A DNA stretch of 64,000 bases from assembly GCF_051014445.1 (NCBI RefSeq), contig NW_027488370.1, positions 4,960,001 to 5,024,000 of the forward strand, given 5' to 3'. The notes under the pieces were generated by a model. That model saw only the letters and a list, made by a program, of their open reading frames with translations, searched no databases and was not told where the DNA came from. The stretch comes from Colletes latitarsis. Its lineage: Eukaryota; Arthropoda; Insecta; Hymenoptera; Colletidae. A program made the position numbers and the translations under genes. Shown in pieces: positions 1 through 10,970 of this stretch (positions are counted from its first letter, which is position 1; every line of letters starts with the position of its first letter).

Positions 1-136
1 GGGTCCCGTAATAATGACGCTCCACACCGAAACAGTCAATTAAGCCTGGTTGCGATTAATATTTTGGAGGATAACGCTGGTTATGTCTGGGTTAGTTCTG
101 GTATTTGCAATCATCTGTCTCATACGTTCGCAATTT

Positions 137-575
137 TTCGCCTACTTGTTGGCAAGATCCTGGGCTTTTTCATGCTTGGACCATGTAGTAATGTGGTACC
201 ACACTGAAACAGTCAAATAAACCTGGTTCCGATTAATATTTAACAGGATAACGCCGGCTATGTCTCGGTTAGGTCTGGGATTTTCCCTCATCTGGCTCGT
301 ACCTCCGCATTTTTCGCATACTTGTTGGCAAGATCCTGGGCATTTTCTGGTTTGGATCACGTAGTAATGCGGTACCACACCGAAGCAGTCAATTCAACCT
401 TGTGGCGATTAATATTTTAGAGGATAACGCCGGTTATGTCTCCGTTAGGTTTGGGATTTTCCCTCATCTGGCTCGTAATTTCGCATTTTTCGCATACTTG
501 TTGGCCAGATCCTGGCCTTTTTCATGCTTGGACCACGTAGTAATGTGGTACCACACTGAAACAGTCAAATAAACC
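137..575. repeat. Duplicated block A, copy 1
   Basis: About 2.5 monomers, recurring nearly unchanged 4,572 bp downstream at 4,709-5,147. The marker is a monomer with ATTTAACAGG, followed by one with CAATTCAACC and GTCTCCGTTAG. Confidence 0.75.
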
Positions 576-1129
576 TGGTTCCGATTAGTATTTTAGAGGA
601 TAACGCTGGTTATGCCTGGTTTAGTTCTGGTATTTGCAATCATCTGGCTCGTACGTTCGCGTTTTTCGCATACTTGTTGGGCAGATCCTGGGTTTTTTCT
701 GGTTAGGATCGCGTAGTAATGAGGTTCCACACCGAAGCAGTCAATTAAACCTGGTTGCGATTAATATTTTAGACGATAACGCCGGTTATGTCACGGTCAG
801 GTCTGGGATTTGCCGACATCTGGCTCGAATTTTCGCATTTCTCGCATACTTGTTGGCCAGATCCTGGGCTTTTTCTGGTTTGGATCACGTAGTAATGTGG
901 TACCACACTGAAACAATCAAAAAAAGCTGGTTCCGAATAGTATTTTAGAGGATAACGCTGGTTATGTCTGGTTTAGTTCTGGTATTTGCAATCATCTGGC
1001 TCGTACCTTCGCATTTTTCGCCTACTTGATGGCAAGATCCTGGGCTTTTTCATGCTTGGACCACGTAGTAATGTGATACCACACTGAAACAGTCAAATAA
1101 ACCTGGTTCCGATTAATATTTTACAGGAT

Positions 1130-1999
1130 AACGCCGGCTATGTCTGGGTTAGGTCTGGTATTTGCCCTCATCTGGCTCATACTTTCGCGTTTTTCGAATA
1201 CATCTTGGCAAGATCCTGGCCTTTTTCTGGTTTGGATCACGTAGTAATGCGGTACCACACCGAAACAGTCAATTAAACCTGGTGGCGATTAAAATTTTAG
1301 AGGATAACGCCAGTTTTGTCTCGGTTAGGTCTGGGATTTTCCCTCATCTGGCTCTTAATTTCGCATTTTTCGCCTACTTGATGGCAAGATCCTGGGCTTT
1401 TTCATGCTTGGACCACGTAGTAATGTGGTACCACACTGAAACAGTCAAATAAACCTGATTCCGATTAGTATTTTAAAGGATAACGCTGGTTATGTCTGGT
1501 TCAGTTCTGGTATTTGCAATCATCTGGCTCGTACCTTCTCATTTTTCGCCTACTTGTGGCAAGATCCTGGTCTTTTTCTGGTTTGGATCAGGCAGTAATG
1601 CGGTACCACACGTTAACAGTCAATTAAACCTGGTTCCGAATAGTATTTTAGATTATAACGCAGGTTACGTCTGGGTTGGTTCTGGTATTTGCAATCATCT
1701 GGCACATACTTTCGCGTTTTTCGCATACTTGTTGGGCAGATCCTGGGTTTTTTCTGGTTTGGATCCCGTAGTAATGAGGTTCCACACCGAAGCAGTCAAT
1801 TAAACCTGGCGGCGATTAATATTTTAGAGGATAACGCCGGTTATGTCTCGGATAGGTCTGGGATTTGGCCTCATCTGGCTCATACTTTCGCATTTCTCGC
1901 ATACTTGTTGGCCAGATCCAGGGCTTTTTCTGGTTTGTATCCCGTCTTATGTGGTTCCACACCGAAACAGTCAATTAAACCAGGTTGCGATTAATATTT
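1130..1999. repeat. Duplicated block B, copy 1
   Basis: About five monomers that recur at an offset of 2,461 bp (3,591-4,460). One internal monomer (around 1,310-1,400 against 3,770-3,860) is of a different type in the two copies, so the match is a mosaic, as expected if gene conversion replaced single monomers after duplication. Confidence 0.7.
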
Positions 2000-2016
2000 T
2001 AGAGGATAACGCCGGT

Positions 2017-2038
2017 TATGTCTGGGTTAGGTCTGGGA
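2017..2038. repeat. Internal 11-bp direct repeat of the monomer (example)
   Basis: TATGTCTGGGT is followed directly by TAGGTCTGGGA, two 11-bp units that agree at 9 of 11 positions. Most canonical monomers carry the pair. It suggests that part of the monomer grew from a shorter tandem motif, although the two halves have since varied separately: many monomers have GTTAGTTCTGG in the second half. Confidence 0.75.
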
Positions 2039-3590
2039 TTTGCCCTCATCTGGCTCGAATTTTCGCATTTCTCGCATACTTGTTGGCCAGATCCTGGGCT
2101 TTTTCTGGTTTGGATCACGTAGTAATGTGGTACCACACTGAAACAGTCAATAAAAGCTGGTTCCGAATAGTATTTTAGAGGATAACACTGGTTATGTCTG
2201 GTTTAGTTCTGGTATTTGCAATCATCTGGCACGTACCTTCGCATTTGTCGCCTACTTGATGGCAAGATCCTGGGCTTTTTCATGCTTCGACCACGTAGTA
2301 ATGTGGTACCACACTGAAACAGTCAAATAAACCTGGTTCCGATTAATATTTTACAGGATAACGCCGGCTATGTCTCGGTTAGGTCTGGGATTTTCCCTCA
2401 TCTGGCTCGTACCATCGCATTTTTCGCCTATTTGTTGGCAAGATCCTGGGCTTTTTCTGGTTTGGACCACGTAGTAATGTGGTGCCACACTGAAACAGTC
2501 AAATAAACCTGGTTCCGATCAATATTTTACAGGATAACGCCGGTTTTGTCTCGGTTAGGTCTGGGATTTGCCCTCAACTGGCTCGTACTTTCGCATTTTT
2601 CGCATACTTGTTGGCCAGATCCAGGCCTTTTTCTGGTTTGGATCACGTAGTAATGTGGTAACACACTGAGACAGTCAAATAAACATGGTTCCGATTAATA
2701 TTTTACAGGATAACGCCGGCAACGTCTGGGTTAGGTCTGGTATTTACCCCCATCTGGCTCATACTTTCTCGTTTTTCGCATACATCTTGGCAAGATCCTG
2801 GGCTTTTTCTGGTTTGGACCACGTAGTAATGTGGTACCACACTGAAACAGTCAAATAAACCTGGTTCCGATTAATATTTTACAGGATAACGCCGGCTATG
2901 TCTCGGTTAGGTCTGGGATTTTCCCTCATCTGGCTCGTACCATCGCATTTTTCGCCTATTTGTGGGCAAGATCCTGGGCTTTTTCTGGTTTGGACCACGT
3001 AGTAATGTGGTGCTACACCGAAACAGTCAATTAAACCTGGTTGCGATTAATATTTTAGAGGATAACGCCGGTTATGTCTAGGTTAGGTCTAGGATTTGCC
3101 CCCATCTGGCTCGTACTTTCGCATTTTTCGCATACTTGTGGCAAGATCCTGGGCTTTTTCTGGTTTGGATCAGGTAGTAATGCGGTGCCACACCGAAACA
3201 GTCAATTAAGCCTGGTTGCGATTAATATTTTGGAGGATAACGCTGGTTATGTCTGGGTTAGTTCTGGTATTTGCAATCATCTGGCTCATACTTTCGCGTT
3301 TTTCGCACACTTGTTGGCCAGATCCTGGGTTTTTTCTGGTTTGGATCCCGTAGTAATGAGGTTCCATACCGAAACAGTCAATTAAACCTGGTGGTGATTA
3401 ATATTTTAGAGGATAACGCCGGTTATGTCTCGGTTAGGTCTGGGATTTTCCCTCATCTGGCTCGTAATTTCGCATTTTTTGCATACTTGTGGGCCAGATC
3501 CTGGCCTTTTTCATGCTTGGACCACGTAGTAATGTGGTACCACACTGAAACAGTCAAATAAACATGGTTCCGATTAATATTTTACAGGAT

Positions 3591-4460
3591 AACGCCGGCT
3601 ATGGCTGGGTTAGGTCTGGTATTTGCCCTCATCCGGCTCATACTTTCGCGTTTTTCGAATACATCTTGGCAAGATCCCGGCCTTTTTCTGGTTTGGATCA
3701 CGTAGTAATGCGGTGCCACACCGAAACAGTCAATTAAACCTGGTTGCGATTAATATTTTAGAGGATAACGCCGGTTATGTCTCGGTTAGTTCTGGTATTT
3801 GCTATCATCTGGCTCGTACCTTCGCATTTTTCGCCTACTTGTTGGCAAGATCCTGGGCTTTTTCATGCTTGGACCACGTAGTAATGTGGTACCACACTGA
3901 AACAGTCAAATAAACCTGGTTCCGATTAATATTTAACAGGATAACGCCGGCTATGTCTGGTTTAGTTCTGGTATTTGCAATCATCTGGCTCGTACCTTCT
4001 CATTTTTCGCCTACTTGTGGCAAGATCCTGGGCTTTTTCTGGTTTGGATCAGGTAGTAATGCGGTACCACACCTTAACAGTCAATTAAACCTGGTTCCGA
4101 ATAGTATTTTAGAGTATAACGCAGGTTACGTCTGGGTTGGTTCTGGTATTTGCAATCATCTGGCACATGCCTTCGCGTTTGTCGCATACTTGTTGGGCAG
4201 ATCCTGGGTTTTTTCTGGTTTGGATCCCGTAGTAATGAGGTTCCACACCGAAACAGTCAATTAAACCTGGCGGCGATTAATATTTTAGAGGATAACGCCG
4301 GTTATGTCTCGGATAGGTCTGGGATTTGGCCTCATCTGGCTCATACTTTCGCATTTCTCGCATACTTGTTGGCCAGATCCAGGGCTTTATCTGGTTTGTA
4401 TCCCGTCGTAATGTGGTTCCACACCGAAACAGTCAATTAAACCAGGTTGCGATTAATATT
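3591..4460. repeat. Duplicated block B, copy 2
   Basis: Counterpart of 1,130-1,999. Its second half overlaps block C (from 3,890), which recurs again downstream, so this segment has taken part in at least two separate duplications. Confidence 0.7.
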
Positions 4461-4708
4461 TTGGAGGGTAACGCTGGTTATGTCTGGGTTAGTTCTGGTA
4501 TTTGCAATCATCTGTCTCATACGTTCGCAATTTTCGCATACTCGTTGGCAAGATCCTGGGCTTTTCCTGGTTTGGATCACGTAGTAATGCGGTACCACAC
4601 CGTAGCGGTCAATTAAACCTGGTTGCGATTAGTATGTTGGAGGATAACGCCGGTTATGTCACGGTTAGTTCTGGTATTTGCTATCATCTGGCTCGTACCT
4701 TCGCATTT

Positions 4709-5147
4709 TTCGCCTACTTGTTGGCAAGATCCTGGGCTTTTTCATGCTTGGACCACGTAGTAATGTGGTACCACACTGAAACAGTCAAATAAACCTGGTT
4801 CCGATTAATATTTAACAGGATAACGCCGGCTATGTCTCGGTTATGTCTGGGATTTTCCCTCATCTGGCTGGTACCTCCGCATTTTTCGCATACTTGTTGG
4901 CAAGATCCTGGGCATTTTCTGGTTTGGATCACGTAGTAATGCGGTACCACACCGAAGCGGTCAATTCAACCTCGTGGCGATTAATATTTTAGAGGATAAC
5001 GCCGGTTATGTCTCCGTTAGTTTTGGGATTTTCCCTCATCTGGCTCGTAATTTCGCATATTTCGCATACTCGTTGGCCAGATCCTGGCCTTTTTCATGCT
5101 TGGACCACGTAGTAATGTGGTACCACACTGAAACAGTCAAATAAACC
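4709..5147. repeat. Duplicated block A, copy 2
   Basis: Counterpart of 137-575. Small differences include GAAGCGG here against GAAGCAG there, and CCTCGTGGCG against CCTTGTGGCG. The same CCTCGTGGCG variant recurs near 22,030, so this monomer type has spread at least 17 kb. Confidence 0.75.
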
Positions 5148-5823
5148 AGGTTCCGAATAGTATTTTAGAGGATAACGCTGGTTATGTCTGGTTTAGTTCT
5201 GGTATTTGCAATCATCTGGCCCGTACCTTCTCATTTTTCGCCTACTTGTGGCAAGATCCTGGGATTTTTCTGGTTTGGATCAGGTAGTAATGCGGTACCA
5301 CACCTTAACAGTCAATTAAACCTGGTTCCGAATATTATTTTAGAGTATAACGCAGGTTACGTCTGGGTTGGTTCTGGTATTTGCAATCATCTGGCACATA
5401 CTTTCGCGTTTTTCGCATAATTGTTGGGCAGATCCTGGGTTTTTTCTGGTTTGGATCCCGTAGTAATGAGGTTCCACACCGAAGCAGTCAATTATACCTG
5501 GCGGCGATTAATATTTTAGAGGATAACGCCGGTTATGTCTCGGATAGGTCTGGGATTTGGCCTCATCTGGCTCATACTTTCGCATTTCTCGCATACTTGT
5601 TGGCCAGATCCAGGGCTTTTTCTGGTTTGTATCCCGTCGTAATGTGGTTCCACACCGAAACAGTCAATTAAACCAGGTTGCGATTAATATTTTAGAGGAT
5701 AACGCCGGTTATGTCTGGGTTAGGACTGGGATTTGCCCTCATCTGGCTCGTATTTTCGCATTTCTCGCCTACTTGATGGCAAGATCCTGGGCTTTTTCAT
5801 GCTTCGACCACGTAGTAATGTGG

Positions 5824-6594
5824 TACCACACTGAAACAGTCAAATAAACCTGGTTCCGATTATTATTTAGCAGGATAACGCCGGCTATGTCTGGTTTAGT
5901 TCTGGTATTTGCAATCATCTGGCTCGTACCTTCTCATTTTTCGCCTACTTGTGGCAAGATCCTGGGCTTTTTCTGGTTTGGATCAGGTAGTAATGCGGTA
6001 CCACACCTTAACAGTCAATAAAACCTGGTTCCGAATAGTATTTTAGAGTATAACGCAGGTTACGTCTGGGTTGGTTCTAGTATTTGCAATCATCTGGCAC
6101 ATGCTTTCGCGTTTGTCGCATACTTGTTGGGCAGATCCTGGGTTTTTTCTGGTTTGGATCCCGTAGTAATGAGGTTCCACACCGAAACAGACAATTAAAC
6201 CTGGCGGCGATTAATATTTTAGAGGATAACGCCGGTTATGTCTCGGATAGGTCTGGGATTTGGCCTCATCTGGCTCATACTTTCGCATTTCTCGCATACT
6301 TGTTGGCCAGATCCAGGGCTTTTTCTGGTTTGTATCCCGTCGTAATGTGGTTCCACACCGAAACAGTCAATTAAACCAGGTTGCGATTAATATTTTGGAG
6401 GGTAACGCTGGTTATGTCTGGGTTAGTTCTGGTATTTTCAATCATCTGTCTCATACGTTCGCAATTTTCGCATACTCGTTGGCAAGATCCTGGGCTTTTC
6501 CTGGTTTGGATCACGTAGTATTGCGGTACCACACCGTAGCAGTCAATTAATCCTGGTTGCGAATAATATGTTGGAGGATAACGCCGGTTATGTC
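5824..6594. repeat. Block C, second copy of 3,890-4,660
   Basis: About 770 bp matching 3,890-4,660 at an offset of 1,934 bp (11 monomers minus 2 bp). Shared markers are the 175-bp CTTGTGGCAAGATCC monomer, CACCTTAACAG, AGAGTATAACGCAGGTTACG and the GTGGTTCCACACC monomer with GTATCCCGTCG. A further partial copy lies at about 5,170-5,676 (offset 1,231 bp). Confidence 0.75.
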
Positions 6595-6876
6595 TCGGTT
6601 AGTTCTGGGATTTTCCCTCATCTGGCTCGTACTTTCGCATTTTTCGCTTACTTGTTGGCCAGATCCTGGCCTTTTTCTGGTTTGGATCATGTAGTAATGT
6701 GGTAACACACTGAGACAGTCAAATAAACATGGTTCCGATTAATATTTTACAGGATAACGCCGGCAACGTCTGTGTTAGGTCTGGTATTTGCCCTCATCTG
6801 GCTCATACTTTCTCGTTTTTCGCATACATCTTGGCAGGATCCTGGCCTTTTTCTGGTTTGGATCACGTAGTAATGC

Positions 6877-7052
6877 GGTACCACACCGAAACAGTCAATT
6901 AAACCTGGTTGCGATTAATATTTTAGAGGATAACGCCGGTTATGTCTGGGTTAGGTCTAGGATTTGCCCACATCTGGCTCGTACTTTCGCATTTTTCGCA
7001 TACTTGTTGGCCAGATCCTGGGCTTTTTCTGGTTTAGACCATGTAGTAATGT
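6877..7052 (+). repeat. Reference canonical monomer (176 bp)
   Basis: One full unit, numbered from the first G of GGTACC (the next unit begins at 7053). In this register the CAGTCAATTAAACCTGG segment lies near 16-35, the AT-rich GATTAATATTTTA near 37-49, AACGCCGGTTATG near 57-69, a paired GTCTGGG segment at 65-86, two TTCGCAT copies at 110-116 and 119-125, an inverted repeat near 133-147 and a T-rich stretch near 148-160. A consensus I tallied has 36 A, 36 C, 43 G and 61 T. Main variant positions are CAATTAAACC against CAAATAAACC, CAATAGAAGC or CAATTCAACC; GCGATT against CCGATT; GCCCTCATC against GCAATCATC or TCCCTCATC; and TCTGGTTTGGATC against TCATGCTTGGACC. Confidence 0.95.
6986..7001. repeat. 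Internal 9-bp-spaced TTCGCAT pair (example)
   Basis: TTCGCAT occurs twice, 9 bp apart, separated by a short T run. The pair is present in most canonical monomers. Common variants change the first copy to TTCGCGT or the second to CTCGCAT. In the diverged family the second copy is altered (for example GCATATTTCTCATAC or GCATTCTTCACATAC). Confidence 0.75.
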
Positions 7053-7906
7053 GGTTCCACACCGAAACAGTCAATTAAACCTGGTTGCGATTAATATTTT
7101 AGAGGATAACGCCGGTTATGTCACGGTAAGGTCTGGGATTTGCCGTCATCTGGCTCGTATATTCGCATTTTTCGCATACTTGTTGGCTAGATCCTGGCCT
7201 TTTTCTGGCTTGGACAACGTAGTAATGTGGTATCACACTGAAACTGTCAATTAAACCTGGTTGCGATTAATACTTTGGAGGATAACGCCGGTTATGTCTC
7301 GGTTAGGTCTGGGATTTGCCCTCATCTGGCTCGTACCTTCGCATTTTTCGCCTACTTGTTGGCAAGATCCTGGGCTTTTTCTGGTTTGGATCACATAGTA
7401 ATGTGGGACCACACTCAGACAGTCAATTAAACCTGGTTGCGATTAATATTTTAGAGGATAGCGCCGGTTATTTCTCGGTTAGGTCTGGGATTTGCCCTCA
7501 TTTGTCTCGTACCTTCGCATTTTTCGCCAACTTGTTGGCAGGATCCTGGGCTTTTTCATGCTTGGATCACGTAGTAATGTGGTACGACACTGAAACAGTC
7601 AAATAAACCTGGTTCCGATTAATATTTTACAGGATAACGCCGGCTATGTCTCGGTTAGGTCTGGGATTTTCCCACATCTGCCTCGTACCTCCGCATTTTT
7701 CGCATACTTGTTGGCGAGATCCTGGGCTTTCTCTGGTTTGGATCACGTAGTAATGCGGTACCACACCGAAGCAGTCAATTCAACCTGGTGGCGATTAATA
7801 TTTTAGAGGATAACGCCGGTTATGTCTGCGTTAGGTTTGGGATTTTCCCTCATCTGGCTCGTAATTTCGCGTTTTTCGCATACTTGTTGGCCAGATCCTG
7901 GGCTTT

Positions 7907-8549
7907 TTCTGGTTTGGATCATGTAGTAATGTGGTAACACACTGAGACAGTCAAATAAACATGGTTCCGATTAATATTTTACAGGATAACGCCGGCAACG
8001 TCTGGGTTAGGTCTGGTATTTGCCCTCATCTGGCTCATACTTTCTCGTTTTTCGCATACATCTTGGCAGGATCCTGGCCTTTTTCTGGTTTGGATCACGT
8101 AGTAATGCGGTACCACACCGAAACAGTCAATTAAACCTGGTTGCGATTAATATTTTAGAGGATAACGCCGGTTATGTCTGGGTTAGGTCTAGGATTTGCC
8201 CACATCTGGCTCGTACTTTCGCATTTTTCGCATACTTGTTGGCCAGATCCTGGGCTTTTTCTGGTTTAGATCATGTAGTAATGTGGTTCCACACCGAAAC
8301 AGTCAATTAAACCTGGTTGCGATTAATATTTTAGAGGATAACGCCGGTTATGTCACGGTAAGGTCTGGGATTTGCCGTCATCTGGCTCGTATATTCGCAT
8401 TTTTCGCATACTTGTTGGCTAGATCCTGGCCTTTTTCTGGCTTGGACAACGTAGTAATGTGGTATCACACTGAAACTGTCAATTAAACCTGGTTGCGATT
8501 AATACTTTGGAGGATAACGCCGGTTATGTCTCGGTTAGGTCTGGGATTT
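7907..8549. repeat. 7-monomer repeat, copy 2
   Basis: Counterpart of 6,675-7,317, almost identical by eye. A third, shorter copy at 9,174-9,605 lies a further 1,056 bp (6 monomers) on from 8,118-8,549. Confidence 0.8.
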
Positions 8550-8798
8550 TCCCACATCTGCCTCGTACCTCCGCATTTTTCGCATACTTGTTGGCGAGAT
8601 CCTGGGCTTTCTCTGGTTTGGATCACGTAGTAATGCGGTACCACACCGAAGCAGTCAATTCAACCTGGTGGCGATTAATATTTTAGAGGATAACGCCGGT
8701 TATGTCTGCGTTAGGTTTGGGATTTTCCCTCATCTGGCTCGTAATTTCGCGTTTTTCGCATACTTGTTGGCCAGATCCTGGGCTTTTTCTGGTTTGGA
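8520..8798. repeat. 5-monomer-offset copy of 7,640-7,918
   Basis: Matches 7,640-7,918 at an offset of exactly 880 bp, sharing the rare pair CCACATCTGCCTCG and GGCGAGATCC, then CAATTCAACCTGG and TCTGCGTTAGG. It shows that the 7-monomer and 5-monomer duplications overlap. Confidence 0.75.
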
Positions 8799-10970
8799 TC
8801 ACGTAGTAATGTGGTACCACACTGAAACAATCAATAAAAGCCGGTTCCGAATAGTATTTTAGAGGATAACGCTGGTTATGTCTGGTTTAGTTTTGGTATT
8901 TGCAATCATCTGGCTCGTACCTTCGCATTTTTCGCCTACTTGATGGCAAGATCCTGGGCTTTTTCATGCTTGGACCACGTAGTAATGTGGTACCACACTG
9001 AAACAGTCAAATAAACCTGGCTCCGATTAATATTTTACAGGATAACGCAGGCTATGTCTCGGTTAGGTCTGGGATTTTCCCTCATCTGGCTCGTACCTTC
9101 GCATTTTTCGCCTATGTGTTGGCAAGATCCTGGGCTTTTTCTGGTTTGGATCACGTAGTAATGCGGTACCACACCTAAACAGTCAATTAAACCTGGCTGC
9201 GATTAATATTTTAGAGGATAACGCCGGTTATGTCTGGGTTAGGTCTAGGATTTGCCCCCATCTGGCTCGTACTTTCGCATTTTTCGCATACTTATTGGCC
9301 AGATCCTGGGCTTTTTCTGGTTTAGATCATGTAGTAATGTGGTTCCACACCGAAACAGTCAATTAAACCTGGTTGCGATTAATATTTTAGAGGATAACGC
9401 CGGTTATGTCACGGTAAGGTCTGGGATTTGCCGTCATCTGGCTCGTATTTTCGCATTTTTCGCATACTTGTTGACTAGATCCTGGCCTTTTACTGGCTTG
9501 GACAACGTAGTAATGTGGTATCACACTGAAACTGTCAATTAAACCTGGTTGCGATTAATACTTTGGAGGATAACGCCGGTTATGTCTCGGTTAGGTCTGG
9601 GATTTGCCCTCATCTGGCTCGTACCTTCGCATTTTTCGCCTACTTGTTGGCAAGATCGTGGGCTTTTTCTGGTTTGGATCACGTAGTAATGCGGTACCAC
9701 ACCGAAGCAGTCAATTAAACCTGGTGGCGATTAATATTTTAGAGGATAACGCCGGTTTTTTCTCGGTTAGGTCTGGGATTTTCCCTCATCTGGCTCGTAA
9801 TTTCGCATTTTTCGCATACTTGTGGCAAGATCCTGGGCTTTTTCTGGTTTGGATCAGGTAGTAATGCGGTACCACACCGTAACAGTCTATTAAACCTGGT
9901 TCCGAATAGTATTTTAGAGGATAATGCAGGTTACGTCTGGGTTAGTTCTGGTATTTGCAATCATCTGGCTCATACTTTCGCGTTTTTCGCACACTTCTTG
10001 GCCAGATCCTGGGTTTTTTCTGGTTTGGATCCCGTAGTAATGAGGTTCCATACCGAAACAGTCAACTAACCTGGTGGTGATTAATATTTTAGAGGATAAC
10101 GCCGGTTATGTCTCGGTTGGGTCTGGGATTTTCCCTCATCTGGCTCGTAATTTCGCATTTTTCGCATACTTGTGGGCCAGATCCTCGCCTTTTTCATGCT
10201 TGGACCACGTAGTAATGTGGGACCACACTCACACAGTCAATCAAACCTGGTTGCGATTAATATTTTAGAGGATAGCGCCGGTTATTTCTCGGTTAAGTCT
10301 AGGATTTTCCCTCATCTGTCTCGTACTTTCGCGTTTTTCGCATACATCTTGGCAAGATCCTGGCCTTTTTCTGGCTTGGACAACGTAGTAATGTGGTACC
10401 ACACCTAAACAGTCAATTAAACCTGGTTGCGATTAACATTTTAGAGGATAACGCCGGTTATGTCACGGTTAGGTCTGGGATTTGCCGTCATCTGGCTCGA
10501 ATTTTCGCATTTCTCTCATACTTGTTGGCCAGATCCTGGACTTTTTCTGGCTTGGACCACGCAATAATGTGGTATCACACTGAAACAGTCAATTAAACCT
10601 GGTTGCGATTAATTTTTTGGAGGATAACGCTGGTTATGTTTGGGTTAGTTCCGGTACTTGCAACCATCTGGCTGATACTTTCGCATTTCTCGCATACTTG
10701 ATGACCAGATCCTGGCCTTTTTCTGGCTTGGACCACGTAGTGATGTGGTACCACACCGAAACAGTCAATTAAACCTGGTTGCGATTAATATTTTAGAGGA
10801 TAACGCAGGTTATGTCTGGGTTAGTTCTGGTATTTGCAATCATCTGGCTCATACTTTCTCAATTTTCGCGTACTCGTTGGCCAGATCTTGGGTTTTTTGT
10901 GGTTTGGATCCCGTCGTAATGTGGTTCCACACCGAAGCAGTCAATTAAACCTGGTTGCGATGAATATTTT
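8799..10970. repeat. Mixed canonical monomers before the 21-monomer HOR
   Basis: About 12 canonical monomers with local matches: 9,174-9,605 copies 8,118-8,549, and 9,604 onward briefly matches 7,316 onward at 2,288 bp (13 monomers). No fixed higher-order period, no gene, nothing non-satellite. Confidence 0.8.

Larger units (their letters stand above)
1..6674. repeat. Mosaic satellite segment with 4-14-monomer duplications
   Basis: This stretch holds canonical monomers of several types with no single fixed HOR. Blocks recur at offsets of about 4,572 bp (26 monomers), 2,461 bp (14), 1,934 bp (11), 1,231 bp (7) and 703 bp (4). Offsets slightly below multiples of 176 reflect 175-bp monomers with CTTGTGGCAAGATCC where the longer form has CTTGTTGGCAAGATCC. 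I see no gene in it. Confidence 0.85.
6675..7317. repeat. 7-monomer repeat, copy 1
   Basis: Recurs 1,232 bp (exactly 7 x 176) downstream at 7,907-8,549. Markers are GTGGTAACACACTGAGACAG, CAGGATCCTGGCC, a GGTTTAGACC or GGTTTAGATC monomer and GTCACGGTAAGG. The same monomer order appears again at 12.15-12.71 kb and 15.84-16.40 kb inside the 21-monomer HOR. Confidence 0.8.

Noticed and set aside
142..378. Minus-strand open frames of 60-88 codons, for example here and at 4,714-4,950
   Set aside because: They recur only where the same monomer types recur and are shadows of the repeat on the other strand.
2021..2031. GGGTTAGG resembles a telomere repeat unit
   Set aside because: It occurs once per monomer inside a 176-bp unit, is not tandem, and often varies to GGTTTAG or GGTTAGTT. 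It is chance similarity.
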